Shown one piece after another: positions 1-8,512 of a stretch of 64,000 nt of DNA (within the stretch, counting starts at the first letter, position 1; each line of letters begins with the position of its first letter). The stretch lies in the NCBI GenBank assembly GCA_965206975.1, contig OZ242253.1:1116001-1180000 (forward strand), read 5' to 3'. This stretch comes from JAAXGI01 sp965206975 (GTDB lineage Bacteria; Gemmatimonadota; Gemmatimonadetes; Longimicrobiales; Gaopeijiaceae). The notes under the pieces were generated by a model, which did not search any database, was not told the DNA's origin, and saw only the letters and a program-made list of their open reading frames with translations. Position numbers and translations under genes: made by a program.

Positions 1-275
1 CACTGGCGAGCCAGGGGCGTCCGGGGGAACGGTCCATTTTCGAGTCCGTTATGCATCTGAGAGAGCCGGCCCAGCCAATCTGGCAGGCCCGGGCCCGTAC
101 TCCCGTCATCAGGCCACTGCACAGGTGCCATCGTGGCAAGGTTTTCCCTCTCCACGGGCGGCACGATCCCTGCTCTCTGATGCGCTGGCAGCGCGGTGCT
201 CTCGCCACGAATTCAAATGGGAAGCACCTGTTTACGTCAATGCCCTCCACCCGTTGGAGGGAGGAGGAAGGAGAG

Positions 276-734
276 ATGACCAGCACACAGGCAAGTATCG
301 CGGATCGACTCGCACCCTGGTGCACACTCGATCCGATCGCCCGTCCCTTCGGGCGGCTACTCAACGCGTCCAGCGTATCGGGCCCGGAGGAGGACAGCTG
401 GATTCCAGCGGTCAACGTGGCGGAGACGACCGACGAGTTGATCCTGAGCGCCGATCTTCCCGGGCTCACGGAGGAGGACATCGAGATCGGGCTCGAGAAG
501 CGCGTCCTCACGATCCGTGGAAAGCTGGCAGAGACACGGAATGGAAATGACGAGGGTCGGCGCTTCCACCTCTGCGAGCGACGCTTCGGCAGCTTCGAAC
601 GTTCCTTCACCCTTCCGAGCACCGTCTCGGCGGACGCGATCACGGCTACCCTCGAAAATGGCGTCCTCTGCGTGCAGATGCCGAAGGCGCCCAAGTCGAA
701 GGCGCGCGCGATCCAGATCAAGAAGGGTTCGTAA
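276..734 (+). CDS. Hsp20-family small heat-shock protein
   Basis: ATP-independent holdase chaperone of the alpha-crystallin family, expected in the cytoplasm, keeping unfolded proteins soluble. The 152-residue product has a short N-terminal arm, an alpha-crystallin domain from about residue 41 (WIPAVNVAET) to 140, the family-typical GVLCVQMPK strand near the end of the domain, and a C-terminal I-x-I motif (I146-Q-I148) used for oligomer assembly. The ATG at 276 is chosen because GGAGGAAGGAG lies just upstream; the open frame continues to 51 but that extension has no Hsp20 similarity. No CIRCE element is visible upstream. Monocistronic by spacing. Family certain; heat regulation not visible in sequence. 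Confidence 0.93.
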   Translation: MTSTQASIADRLAPWCTLDPIARPFGRLLNASSVSGPEEDSWIPAVNVAETTDELILSADLPGLTEEDIEIGLEKRVLTIRGKLAETRNGNDEGRRFHLCERRFGSFERSFTLPSTVSADAITATLENGVLCVQMPKAPKSKARAIQIKKGS

Positions 735-1314
735 GGGACCAGCACGCGCAAGCCATCGGAGCGAGCCCGGGGGGGTGACTCGCCCCCCGTCCACCTGCGA
801 TCTGCAGAACGGGCTCACCGCACACCGGCCAAATGCAGCGGCGGGCGGGCCCACGCCTCCGCGACCCTGCTTCCACCTTGGTCCGCCGAGTGCGCACGGC
901 CAATGTCATGTTGCGGAAGTGCCACATGGGACGGGGATGCCGGCGGCGCACGGGCAATCCGCCTCAGACTCCCCGGCACCGGCGGGCTATCCGTTGGTTC
1001 GGGCGGGACCCGTCCCACTCGCGACGTGTTCCCCGGCTCAGGAGCTTCAGCCGGCACCGAGCGGAAGCGCCACACGCGCTACGCACACGTTGAGGCGAAC
1101 GCTTCCCCATCGTCCAGATCCGACCTCCGGACACACGAGCGGCTGACGACACCTCGCCCAACCGGCGCACCTGTGGCACTCTCTGGCCAGCGGGTGTTAA
1201 CCGACCGGGCGGCACGATCGTTGTACCTAGGTGAGACACGGAGGCCGGAGCCGAGACCAAAGGATGCCTCCGCAAGTCCACACATCGAACCACACGACGA
1301 ACAGGAGGCGGCAC
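735..1314. other. Intergenic region, no convincing gene
   Basis: About 580 bases between the Hsp20 gene and the small membrane protein gene. Apart from the hairpin at 768-789 I see no gene, RNA or repeat. The open frames here lack ribosome binding sites and recognisable domains and look like products of high G+C. Confidence 0.5.
768..789 (+). terminator. G/C hairpin after the Hsp20 gene
   Basis: A 7-bp CGGGGGG/CCCCCCG stem with an 8-nt loop lies 34 nt after the Hsp20 stop codon. No U-tract follows, so this is only a possible terminator or 3' stabilising hairpin. Confidence 0.35.
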
Positions 1315-1740
1315 ATGGTAGACATACTGGTCCCCCTCGGATTCTTCGCGGCGGTCGTGGCGATCGTCTGGCTGAGGATACAGCTGCGTCAAGTTCAGAT
1401 CGCCAAACAGGGCGAGCTCCAGCAACAGCTGCTGGCAAAGTTCCAGTCGGGCGAGGAGCTTGGGGCGTTCCTGGCTAGCGAGAGCGGCGAGCAGTTCATG
1501 CGCCAGTTCGAGTCCAACCCGCACAGGATGATCCTTGGAACCCTCGCCGGGGGCGTCGTCTTCTTGTTCCTGGGTCTCGGGTTCCTGGTACTGGCGGTGT
1601 GGCACGGTAATTTCCTCTATCCCGGTATCCTTACCACGTCGCTGGGAATCGGACTCATGCTGGCGGCTTGGGCTTCGAGGCGGCTCTCGTTGAATTGGAC
1701 GGAGGAGCCGAAGGGGAGTGCCGATCCGGTGGGCACCTGA
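1315..1740 (+). CDS. Small membrane protein of unknown function
   Basis: The 141-residue product has three predicted hydrophobic segments: about residues 4-21, 74-95 and 100-118. The loop between the first two is charged and glutamine-rich (about 22-72). The ATG at 1315 has a perfect AGGAGG six bases upstream; the frame extends to 1231 but without such a site. It loosely resembles the N-terminal-helix DUF6249-type proteins, though I cannot assign it. It precedes an ECF sigma gene and its putative anti-sigma gene in the same orientation, separated from them by a perfect 12-bp hairpin, so it may belong to that regulatory unit. Function unknown. Confidence 0.75.
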   Translation: MVDILVPLGFFAAVVAIVWLRIQLRQVQIAKQGELQQQLLAKFQSGEELGAFLASESGEQFMRQFESNPHRMILGTLAGGVVFLFLGLGFLVLAVWHGNFLYPGILTTSLGIGLMLAAWASRRLSLNWTEEPKGSADPVGT

Positions 1741-1756
1741 TCCCCCCTCCTAGTCG

Positions 1757-1785
1757 CGCGAGGGTAGGGCCATCCTACCCTCGCG
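1757..1785 (+). terminator. Perfect 12-bp hairpin between membrane protein and sigma gene
   Basis: CGCGAGGGTAGG (1757-1768) pairs perfectly with CCTACCCTCGCG (1774-1785) around a five-base loop. There is no T-run afterwards. It sits 16 nt after the stop of the membrane protein gene and 36 nt before the sigma factor ATG. It could be a terminator without U-tract, a processing site, or a regulator of sigma-factor translation. Confidence 0.55.
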
Positions 1786-1821
1786 GCTTCGCTCGCTCTG
1801 GCCCCACAAGAAGCCTACGAC

Positions 1822-2319
1822 ATGGACGAATCCACCTTCCGTGATGCCTATGAGCGGACAGCACCCAACCTTCGGGCCTACCTCTGTGCGGCTTTGGGAG
1901 ACGTCACCGCGGCAGACGACCTCCTACAGGAAGCCTTCTGCCGTCTCCTCTGCGCCGCGCTGCGAGACGCGAACATGCACCAGATTCGGTCCTATCTCTA
2001 CAAGACCGCGCGGTCCCTGATCGCGGATCACAGAAGGCGCATCGCCGTTGAGCGGAGGTGGCGGGCCAGGTGGCATCCGGCAGAACCCGAGTGCCCGAAC
2101 CACGACCTGACGCTCGACATGGAGCGCCTCTTCGCAGAGCTTCCACCGAAGCAGCAGACCCTGTTGTGGCTCGCGTACGTGGAGGGGCTGAGCCACAGGG
2201 AGATCGCCGCTTCGCTGGGAATGAAGGACAGGAGCGTACGCGTGCTACTGTACCGGGCTAGAAAGAGATTGGCCGGGATCCTCCAAGACCACGGCTGGCA
2301 CCCCAGGGAGGCACCATGA
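1822..2319 (+). CDS. ECF-type RNA polymerase sigma factor
   Basis: Alternative sigma-70-family factor of extracytoplasmic-function type; it would direct RNA polymerase to a small regulon. The 165-residue protein contains sigma region 2 at about residues 8-75, with DDLLQEAF and IRSYLYKTARSLIADHRRR, and a region 4 helix-turn-helix at about 105-155 (LPPKQQTLLW, GLSHREIAASLG, RVLLYRARKRL). The stop codon overlaps the ATG of the next gene (ATGA at 2316-2319), and that gene has an anti-sigma zinc motif, so the two are translationally coupled as a sigma/anti-sigma pair. The inducing signal cannot be read from the sequence. Confidence 0.9.
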   Translation: MDESTFRDAYERTAPNLRAYLCAALGDVTAADDLLQEAFCRLLCAALRDANMHQIRSYLYKTARSLIADHRRRIAVERRWRARWHPAEPECPNHDLTLDMERLFAELPPKQQTLLWLAYVEGLSHREIAASLGMKDRSVRVLLYRARKRLAGILQDHGWHPREAP

Positions 2320-2786
2320 AGTATGACCCGTGTCCTCGCGGCGAATCAGCGGTTCGGGCGGCCCATACGGGCCGCTGGAGCGGCGAGCTGGCCTCTCACG
2401 TGGAAGGGTGCATCTCCTGCCGAGAGTCGAGCCGCGTGGCTCGCTGGTTGATCGAGCGGGCCGAGGCCGGAGACTTGCGGTCGGCCCCGTTACCCGATCC
2501 CAACCTGATCTGGCTCAGGGCCAAGATCCGCGAGCGGTCGAGGGATCCCGGGTACGCGCTCCTTCCGATCCGCGCTGCAGCGACGTTGGCAGTCCTGGGC
2601 CTCGGCAGCATCCTCGCCACCTTCTCCCCGGAGAGCTGGAGCTTCACTGGCGAGTTGCTGAGGAGCGGGGGGGGCGTAGTATCCGAACTTCTAAGCCCAT
2701 TCTCGGTTTCCCCTTTGATAGCGCCCTGGATCCCCGCCGGATTCCTCGCGGGCCTCTTGGTCCTCGACACCATCAGCGAGGCATGA
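2316..2786 (+). CDS. Putative zinc-binding membrane anti-sigma factor
   Basis: The 156-residue product starts inside the stop codon of the ECF sigma gene. Its N-terminus carries H28-x3-C32-x2-C35, the H-x3-C-x2-C core of zinc-containing anti-sigma (ZAS, zf-HC2) domains, although the rest of that domain is short and divergent. Hydrophobic stretches at about 84-102 and 132-152 suggest membrane anchoring. In this family the cytoplasmic domain sequesters the sigma factor until a signal releases it. The genetic coupling and the motif support that role; no regulated proteolysis site is recognisable. An orphan membrane protein without sigma binding remains possible. Confidence 0.7.
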   Translation: MKYDPCPRGESAVRAAHTGRWSGELASHVEGCISCRESSRVARWLIERAEAGDLRSAPLPDPNLIWLRAKIRERSRDPGYALLPIRAAATLAVLGLGSILATFSPESWSFTGELLRSGGGVVSELLSPFSVSPLIAPWIPAGFLAGLLVLDTISEA

Positions 2787-3019
2787 CTCCGCCACCGGCG
2801 TCGAATGTCTGTTCACACACTCCAGGGGGCCGCGTGGGCTACCGGAATCGAGCATGTGACGAAACCCGGCAGCTCGGTGTGATCGTCAGCGCGATGGGTA
2901 CGCGGCGGACGACGGACGCGGCATCGTGGCTGCTCCACGCCACCGCCGGTCTTGGGGTGCCGGAGAAGCATCTCTTCACCCGCATACCGTGCAGGCGGCC
3001 GGCCTGACGGCCAAGGGCG

Positions 3020-4297
3020 TCAGGGGTACACAGCGACCACGCGGTCCCTCGCTCTCGAGAAACTGTCTCGGGCGGCTGCCCTCCGGCGACGGCGGGCCGA
3101 GACGAAGAAGGCTGCGGCAATCCACACGAGCCAGGCCACCCGCTCCGGGAGGGTGAGGCTCCGGAAGATGTGCAGCACCAAGCGTGCAGCCGTCAGGACC
3201 TCAGCCGGCAGGGGCTCTCTCGGAGCGTAGGCGGGAAGACGTCGGCGCTCCACGACCTGAATTCGATCACTGTGCCGGTCTCTCACAAGCGCCTCGATCT
3301 CCTCGCCCAATTCCTCGGGGCGCATCCCCTCCCAACCCGGTACCCGCACCAGGTTCCACGCCGCTGCGGCCCGGCCCCAGCCGTGGTGGTTCGAGCCTGA
3401 AACGACGGTCAGCCCCAAGCTGTCTGCAATTTGGAGAAGGAGGTCACGTTCCCTCACGGCCTGCCGAAGTCCACGCGGGTCGGCATCCACCAACTCGATC
3501 GCGTGAACGCCTCCGAGTTTACCCCGGACCGGGAGCGGGACCCTCGACAGGTCGTTTGGGATCGTCTGGATGAGGGTCGGCCACCCATCCCCGGGCGGGA
3601 TGCCCTCGTTTGGATCCAGCCTGCCAAGTACGATGACGTGCTGGTTGCGGTATCGAACCTCCCGCCCCGGCAGAAACGACAGCCCCTGGCCCGCCCGCTC
3701 CGGGTTCGATCTCTCTGCGGCCGTGGCGGCGGCCAGGTTCAAGTGGTCTGTCAGATACGCGAGGTCGAACCCGGCGCTCAGGTGCCACTCCCGGCGCGCA
3801 CTCGCGTCGAAACCCGGCCGGCCGTCGTGAGAGGAATCGGTGTGGCTGTGGAAGTCAACGATCACGACGTCGGGATCGTGCGACTCGAGCGCCACCATCG
3901 GCCGCATCCCGAGCACGCCGAAGGCATAGACCCCAAGGACCGACAGCAGTCCGGCCCCGGCCAGGCCGAATTCTCGGACGGGGCCCTTCGCCTTGCAGCT
4001 TGGCGACAACCGGCGGAAGACCCGAAACGCGAGGTAGGCGAGAGCGATTCCGAGGAGCACCGCCACGTGCTGGCGGTCGGTCAGTAGAGAGAGATGGTCC
4101 AGTACGCTCATCACCGGCGCAAGGACGAGATACCCTGCTGAGAGACGGAAGCTCGCATCGGGTACGGCTTCCCCCGTCAAGGCATCGATCACTGGCGCCT
4201 CGGAGAAGACTCCCGCCATCCACAAGGCCCCGACGGCAAGGAGCAGCCATCGCACGTGCTTCCTGCTACGCGGAATTTCCACCACCACCTTGATCAC
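3020..4297 (-). CDS. Membrane-anchored PHP-domain phosphoesterase
   Basis: The 425-residue protein starts with about four hydrophobic segments (roughly 17-33, 54-70, 78-92, 112-130), followed by a PHP metal-dependent phosphoesterase domain and a last hydrophobic segment near 390-405 before a basic tail. PHP motifs seen are DFHSHTDSSHDG (H150 and H152 as metal ligands), AYLTDH at 180-185, a conserved arginine stretch (FLPGREVRYRNQH) and SGSNHHGWG near 305. The GTG at 4297 is the only plausible start. The PHP fold hydrolyses phosphate esters; the substrate is unknown. Fusion to membrane helices is unusual for soluble PHP enzymes. No operon partner is nearby. Confidence 0.75.
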   Translation of the reverse strand: MIKVVVEIPRSRKHVRWLLLAVGALWMAGVFSEAPVIDALTGEAVPDASFRLSAGYLVLAPVMSVLDHLSLLTDRQHVAVLLGIALAYLAFRVFRRLSPSCKAKGPVREFGLAGAGLLSVLGVYAFGVLGMRPMVALESHDPDVVIVDFHSHTDSSHDGRPGFDASARREWHLSAGFDLAYLTDHLNLAAATAAERSNPERAGQGLSFLPGREVRYRNQHVIVLGRLDPNEGIPPGDGWPTLIQTIPNDLSRVPLPVRGKLGGVHAIELVDADPRGLRQAVRERDLLLQIADSLGLTVVSGSNHHGWGRAAAAWNLVRVPGWEGMRPEELGEEIEALVRDRHSDRIQVVERRRLPAYAPREPLPAEVLTAARLVLHIFRSLTLPERVAWLVWIAAAFFVSARRRRRAAARDSFSRARDRVVAVYP

Positions 4298-4538
4298 CGG
4301 GGACGGGGAACCTCATATGCAGGGACGCGTGTCGTCGGGTCCGCGACGGAGACCTCCGGCACGAAGCGCGTCGCCGGGCCAAGAATGGGGATTCGCGGCC
4401 CGCTTCTCAAGGAGGCCAGCACCCGTTCCCGCCCGGGACCGCGCCTTTGAGTAAGGCAACGAAATGGTCCGGTCAAGGGCGGCGGGGTCGACGCGGTCCC
4501 CCATTCCGGCCCAGGGTCCCATCCGCCGCCCCACGCCG

Positions 4539-4546
4539 TATATTCC
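4539..4546 (+). promoter_or_regulatory. TAnnTTCC box upstream of mtgA
   Basis: TATATTCC lies 49 nt before the mtgA start. It is one of several such boxes upstream of genes here and could be a -10-like element. No clear -35 is visible. Confidence 0.35.
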
Positions 4547-4594
4547 GATGCAGACCGTACACATCAGAATGAACGAGTCCACGGACGACCGTCG

Positions 4595-5302
4595 ATGAGC
4601 CCGAGGAAAGGCCGCTCCAGGGGCCGGATCCGGCCCCTCCGCATGCTGGTTCACGGCTGCCTAGCGGGCCTCTGCCTCAGCGTCGGGCTCGTCCTCCCAT
4701 GGCGCTGGATCGATCCCCCAACAACCGCCTTCATGCTTCGCGAGGCGAGCCTTCGCGATGAGCCCATCAGGCATCGCTGGATTGCGTGGGAGGGGATTTC
4801 ACCGGAGCTCGCTGTCGCGGTGATAGCCTCTGAAGACCAGAAGTTCTTCCAGCACGACGGATTCGACTGGGCTTCCATTCAGAGTGCGATCGAGGCGAGG
4901 CAGGCAGGCGGCCGGCTTCGCGGTGCCAGCACCATCTCTCAACAGGTGGCCAAGAACCTCTACCTTTGGCCAAACCAGAGTTGGATCCGAAAGGGAGTGG
5001 AGGCATATCTGACCGTCTGGATCGAGCTCCTGTGGCCCAAACGCCGCATCCTGGAGGTCTACCTGAATGTGGCCGAATTTGCAGATGGGGTCTTCGGGGC
5101 GGGAGCGGCAGCTGATCACCTCATCGGGAGCCCCCCGGGCGAGCTCACTCCCCGCGATGCAGCCCTCTTGGCCGCGGTCCTTCCAAACCCGAAGCGACTC
5201 TCCGCGGAGGACCCCTCGGACTACGTGAGACGCCGGATGAGCGAGATCATGGCGGTCGTCGTCGACCTCGGCGGCGTCGCATACCTCGCGGATTCTCCCT
5301 GA
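4595..5302 (+). CDS. mtgA: Monofunctional peptidoglycan transglycosylase
   Basis: GT51 enzyme that polymerises lipid II into glycan strands on the outer face of the inner membrane. The 235-residue length is typical of MtgA. There is a basic N-terminus, one membrane anchor at about residues 17-37, then the GT51 domain with the catalytic-glutamate motif EDQKFFQHDGFDW at about 80-92, GASTISQQVAKNLYL at about 108-122 and RRILEVYLNVAEF near 149-161. No transpeptidase domain follows, separating it from class A penicillin-binding proteins. Intergenic space on both sides suggests a single-gene unit, with a promoter-like box at 4539. Confidence 0.95.
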   Translation: MSPRKGRSRGRIRPLRMLVHGCLAGLCLSVGLVLPWRWIDPPTTAFMLREASLRDEPIRHRWIAWEGISPELAVAVIASEDQKFFQHDGFDWASIQSAIEARQAGGRLRGASTISQQVAKNLYLWPNQSWIRKGVEAYLTVWIELLWPKRRILEVYLNVAEFADGVFGAGAAADHLIGSPPGELTPRDAALLAAVLPNPKRLSAEDPSDYVRRRMSEIMAVVVDLGGVAYLADSP

Positions 5303-5502
5303 CCCGGGTCGCCGGTGCCACCAAGGGCGAACGCCAGAGAATGAACGAGTCGTCACGGGACCGGCCAGCTTGCCCGGGGCCCGCTTCCCCCCGGGTCCAA
5401 CCGCTGGCGAAACGCGGTGGAGCGCCCGCGTTCCCTGCCAAGAGGGACGCGAGCCCTTCCGTGGAGCAACCGACCCCTCGCGACACCACCCTTCGCACGT
5501 AG

Positions 5503-5510
5503 TATCTTCC
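5503..5510 (+). promoter_or_regulatory. TAnnTTCC box upstream of the secreted protein gene
   Basis: TATCTTCC lies 86 nt before the ATG at 5596, matching boxes upstream of several other genes in this window. Possible -10-like element. Confidence 0.35.
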
Positions 5511-5595
5511 CCGATCACCCTCGCACGCGTCGCCGAGCGCCCTGCGAGCCGCACTGCGCGAGAGCGCCGAACCCAGTCGTTCCCACCCCTGCGCC

Positions 5596-6201
5596 ATGCC
5601 CCGATCCGTCGACGCCTGTGGAGCGATCCTCCTCGTGCTCGCCGTGTTTCCGGTCGTATCCGCCGCACAGAGTGAGCCCGGGCTGGGTGGGGAGGAGCGG
5701 GTGGGCGCTGCCCTCACGATCCGAGCCGGCGTCAGTTGGCTGAGCAGCGAGCCGCTCCCGGTGGCTGCGCTGGCAGGGACGCTCCGCCTGTCCACGACCT
5801 TCGAGCTAGGCGGCGAGGGGATCATCGGCCTGCGGAGGGTGAGGCTGACCCCGGGCCAGTCGCCGAATCGGTCCGAGATCGGCACGGGCTACGGCGGGAT
5901 CCTGCTACGGTGGAGGCCCGCCGGCGATGTCCCAGGGATCCGTTGGGCGGGAGGACTCCTCCTTGGCGCGGGGGCGGCCCGAATCCGTTCTCCGCTGTCC
6001 GGCGCTCCGGTGATCACGGAGAACTACTTGCTGATCGAGCCCAGGGTTCAGTTGGGCGTGGCCCAGGACCGGCCGATCCGCTTTCACGGAGAGGCGGCGT
6101 ACCGGATCGCGCTGACCGCGGATCCACCGGCGGGTATCGGGGCCACTGAACTCAGGGGTGCCACCCTCTCCCTCGCCGTCCAGTACGTTCGCGATCCGTA
6201 G
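5596..6201 (+). CDS. Secreted, probably outer-membrane beta-barrel protein of unknown function
   Basis: The 201-residue product begins with a signal peptide (hydrophobic AILLVLAVFPVVSA, likely cleavage after residue 24). The mature part consists of alternating strands of the kind found in small outer-membrane barrels: repeated segments of about ten residues rich in V, L, Y and R separated by turns with G, P and D, ending in LSLAVQYVRDP. No cysteine or catalytic motif stands out. Such porin-like proteins are common near cell-envelope genes in diderm bacteria, and the neighbour is MtgA. The barrel assignment is inference from strand pattern and signal peptide only. Confidence 0.6.
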   Translation: MPRSVDACGAILLVLAVFPVVSAAQSEPGLGGEERVGAALTIRAGVSWLSSEPLPVAALAGTLRLSTTFELGGEGIIGLRRVRLTPGQSPNRSEIGTGYGGILLRWRPAGDVPGIRWAGGLLLGAGAARIRSPLSGAPVITENYLLIEPRVQLGVAQDRPIRFHGEAAYRIALTADPPAGIGATELRGATLSLAVQYVRDP

Positions 6202-6387
6202 AAGTCGGGACACGCTTCGTCTCGTCATACCGGCCGAGACGGACGTTGTTGCGGACCGGCCTCACCCCACTCGGGGCAGGAGTAGTGTCGACCGGGAGAA
6301 TCGCACGGCGCGGACGTTGAGCCGCTGGCGACACCGGGGCCACTCGCCCGGTCGCCGGCCCCGGTGTCCGGGCACGCACGAGTGGCG

Positions 6388-7872
6388 TCAGGAAGGAACG
6401 GCGGACGCGCGAAGTTCGGCCGGGGGGGTGCGACTGAAGTTCCTTCCCGGCCAGGCCTCCCGGAGAACTAGCCACGCGTATCCCGAACCAAAGAGGACGA
6501 CGAAGGGGAGACTTCCCCAAAGCTCTTGCTGTATCGCAAGCCACCCACTACCGAGCATCCAAGCGAGGAGGGCCCCCTTCGTGAGCGAGTCCGTCGGTAT
6601 CACCGGGCTCGTGTACCGAGGCGCCCCCTCGCCCCGCTTCGGTGTCCGCTGGAATGGATCCCGGGCCCGGCCGACCGCGCCCCGAATGACGGCACGCGAT
6701 ACCGTCGCGCTGAGCCCGACCCCGAGGGCGAGCGTGACCATCGAGGTGGGAATCAGATGTCTCCAAGCGCGCCCGCGCCGCCGACCCGCGACGGAGAAGA
6801 AGACGAGGAATGACGCGGTGGCCCCCAGAAAGACGAGGCCATCGACGATAAGCCAGCCATCGAGCCCGAGCGATTGCCGGGCCAGCGCGGAGGGAACGAT
6901 CAAGATCCCCAGGACGAGCGTCAGCGGATGGGCCAGGTGGCCGAGGAGATGGACAACGGCCTCCCTCTTGATCCCGAATGACCACGGTCCCCTGAGAAGT
7001 CTCGGGAGCAACTTTCGAGCCGTCTGAATGCCGCCCTGCGCCCACCGCTTCTGCTGCAACTCGAGATCCCTCACCGTCCCCGGCAACTCGGCCGGCACGC
7101 CGACCATGGGCCGAAAGACGAAACGCCACCCCGCCATCTGCGCCCGGTAGCTGACGTCCAGATCCTCCGTCAGCGTATCGGCCGACCAGCCGCCTGCATC
7201 CTCAAGCGCCTCCCGGCGCCACATCCCCGCCGTGCCGTTGAAGTTGAGAAAGAGGCCGGCGGCCCACCGCCCCCCCTGCTCGAAGAAGAAATGGGCATCC
7301 AGTAGCTGTGCCTGGCAGCGCGTGAGCTGCGATTCCCCCTCGTTCAGGTGATCCCAGCGTCCCTGCACCATCCCGACCTTCGCGTCCACGAAGGGCCCGA
7401 GGAGCCGATGGATGAGATCAGGATCTGGAACGAAGTCGGCATCGAGGATCAGGAGGAAGTCACCGCGCGCCTGCTCGAGACCGTTTGCGAGCGCACCGGC
7501 CTTGAACCCCACCCGCTCCTCCCTCCTCAGATGGCGGATGTCGACCCCTTGCCCGCGCCACCAAGCGACGCACGATGCCGCTCGCTCCGAGGTCCGGTCG
7601 GTGGAATCGTCGAGGAGTTGGATCTCGAGCCGGTCCCTCGGATAGTGCAGCCGGGCTGCGGCATCGATCAGCCGCTCTACGACGCCCTCCTCGTTGTAGA
7701 CGGGGAGCTGAACCGTGATGCTCGGAAGAGGTCCCTCCCACTCCTCCGGCTCTGGCCTTGCTCTCCGGGATGAGAGAACCAGCCAAATCCGATGCAGCGC
7801 GAACGGCACCAGGAGGAGGAGCGTCCCCGAAGCTACCGTGAGTACCGCGATTGCGAGCCAGTCAGGCATCAT
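6388..7872 (-). CDS. Membrane family 2 glycosyltransferase (cellulose/mannan synthase-like)
   Basis: Processive-type GT2 enzyme, likely adding sugars from a nucleotide donor to a membrane-associated polymer or lipid. The 494-residue protein has an N-terminal membrane helix (about 5-25), a GT-A domain with LPVYNEE, DDSTDRT, the DADF metal-binding motif, TLTEDLD with the catalytic aspartate and QQKRWAQG (the QxxRW motif of processive synthases), then several C-terminal helices. The ATG at 7872, first of two tandem ATGs, is used; the frame extends to 8265 but that part is not protein-like. It is divergent from sucA. The substrate cannot be told from sequence. Confidence 0.88.
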   Translation of the reverse strand: MMPDWLAIAVLTVASGTLLLLVPFALHRIWLVLSSRRARPEPEEWEGPLPSITVQLPVYNEEGVVERLIDAAARLHYPRDRLEIQLLDDSTDRTSERAASCVAWWRGQGVDIRHLRREERVGFKAGALANGLEQARGDFLLILDADFVPDPDLIHRLLGPFVDAKVGMVQGRWDHLNEGESQLTRCQAQLLDAHFFFEQGGRWAAGLFLNFNGTAGMWRREALEDAGGWSADTLTEDLDVSYRAQMAGWRFVFRPMVGVPAELPGTVRDLELQQKRWAQGGIQTARKLLPRLLRGPWSFGIKREAVVHLLGHLAHPLTLVLGILIVPSALARQSLGLDGWLIVDGLVFLGATASFLVFFSVAGRRRGRAWRHLIPTSMVTLALGVGLSATVSRAVIRGAVGRARDPFQRTPKRGEGAPRYTSPVIPTDSLTKGALLAWMLGSGWLAIQQELWGSLPFVVLFGSGYAWLVLREAWPGRNFSRTPPAELRASAVPS

Positions 7873-8512
7873 CGAGCTCTCGAGACCCCGTGCCGGGTCC
7901 CGCCGGAAGGGACGATGGGGGTGCGGCGAGCTTCGCGCACCACGAACACAGGCTCCCCCCAACGACCGGAAGCGACGCCCCCTTGGCCACGCGCTCCCGC
8001 CCGGGATCGGCGCACCTGCAACGAGAGCTAGACGCCAACCGGCCTGGATCCCGACGGCGCCCGCCAGCGCCACCGGATGCAGGCCTCCCGCGTACCGCGA
8101 GGACGACCCCCAGTCCATCTCACACCCCGGCTGGAATCGCGCGGTTCCGTGGCGGCATCGCGCGAGGCAGCGCTCCGGATCCAGCGCGCCTTCGGTACCG
8201 GCACGGATCTCTCGCTGCAAGTCCGGGCATGGCGTGACGCTGCGGGTGCGCGGGTACACGGCCACCGCTCCACGGTTCCAGTTGTCGCGAACGGCGACCC
8301 CAAGAGCGTCGGAACACCTCGGGGAAGGACGTTTTCATCGGTCGCCGGGCTCCCTTACCCCCCAAGAACGAGTCACCGCCGACTCCGAGAATCCCGGTGA
8401 TCCGCCTCTCGCTTCCCAAGAAGAAAGCGGTACCTTTCCTCACCCGTTCAACCCGGCTCCACCGGTTGGAGCCCAAGAGACACGGGAGCGAAACGCGCTC
8501 CCGCCCGGGATC
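7873..8512. other. Divergent intergenic region
   Basis: About 640 bases separate the glycosyltransferase start from the sucA start. It must hold promoters for both. I find no strong -35/-10 pair, RNA gene or repeat, and the open frames running through it are extensions of the two flanking genes without conserved content. Confidence 0.5.

Noticed and set aside
7715..8512. N-terminal extension of sucA of 266 residues
   Set aside because: It overlaps the glycosyltransferase start on the other strand and has low-complexity, non-conserved sequence; SucA similarity begins at the ATG at 8513.
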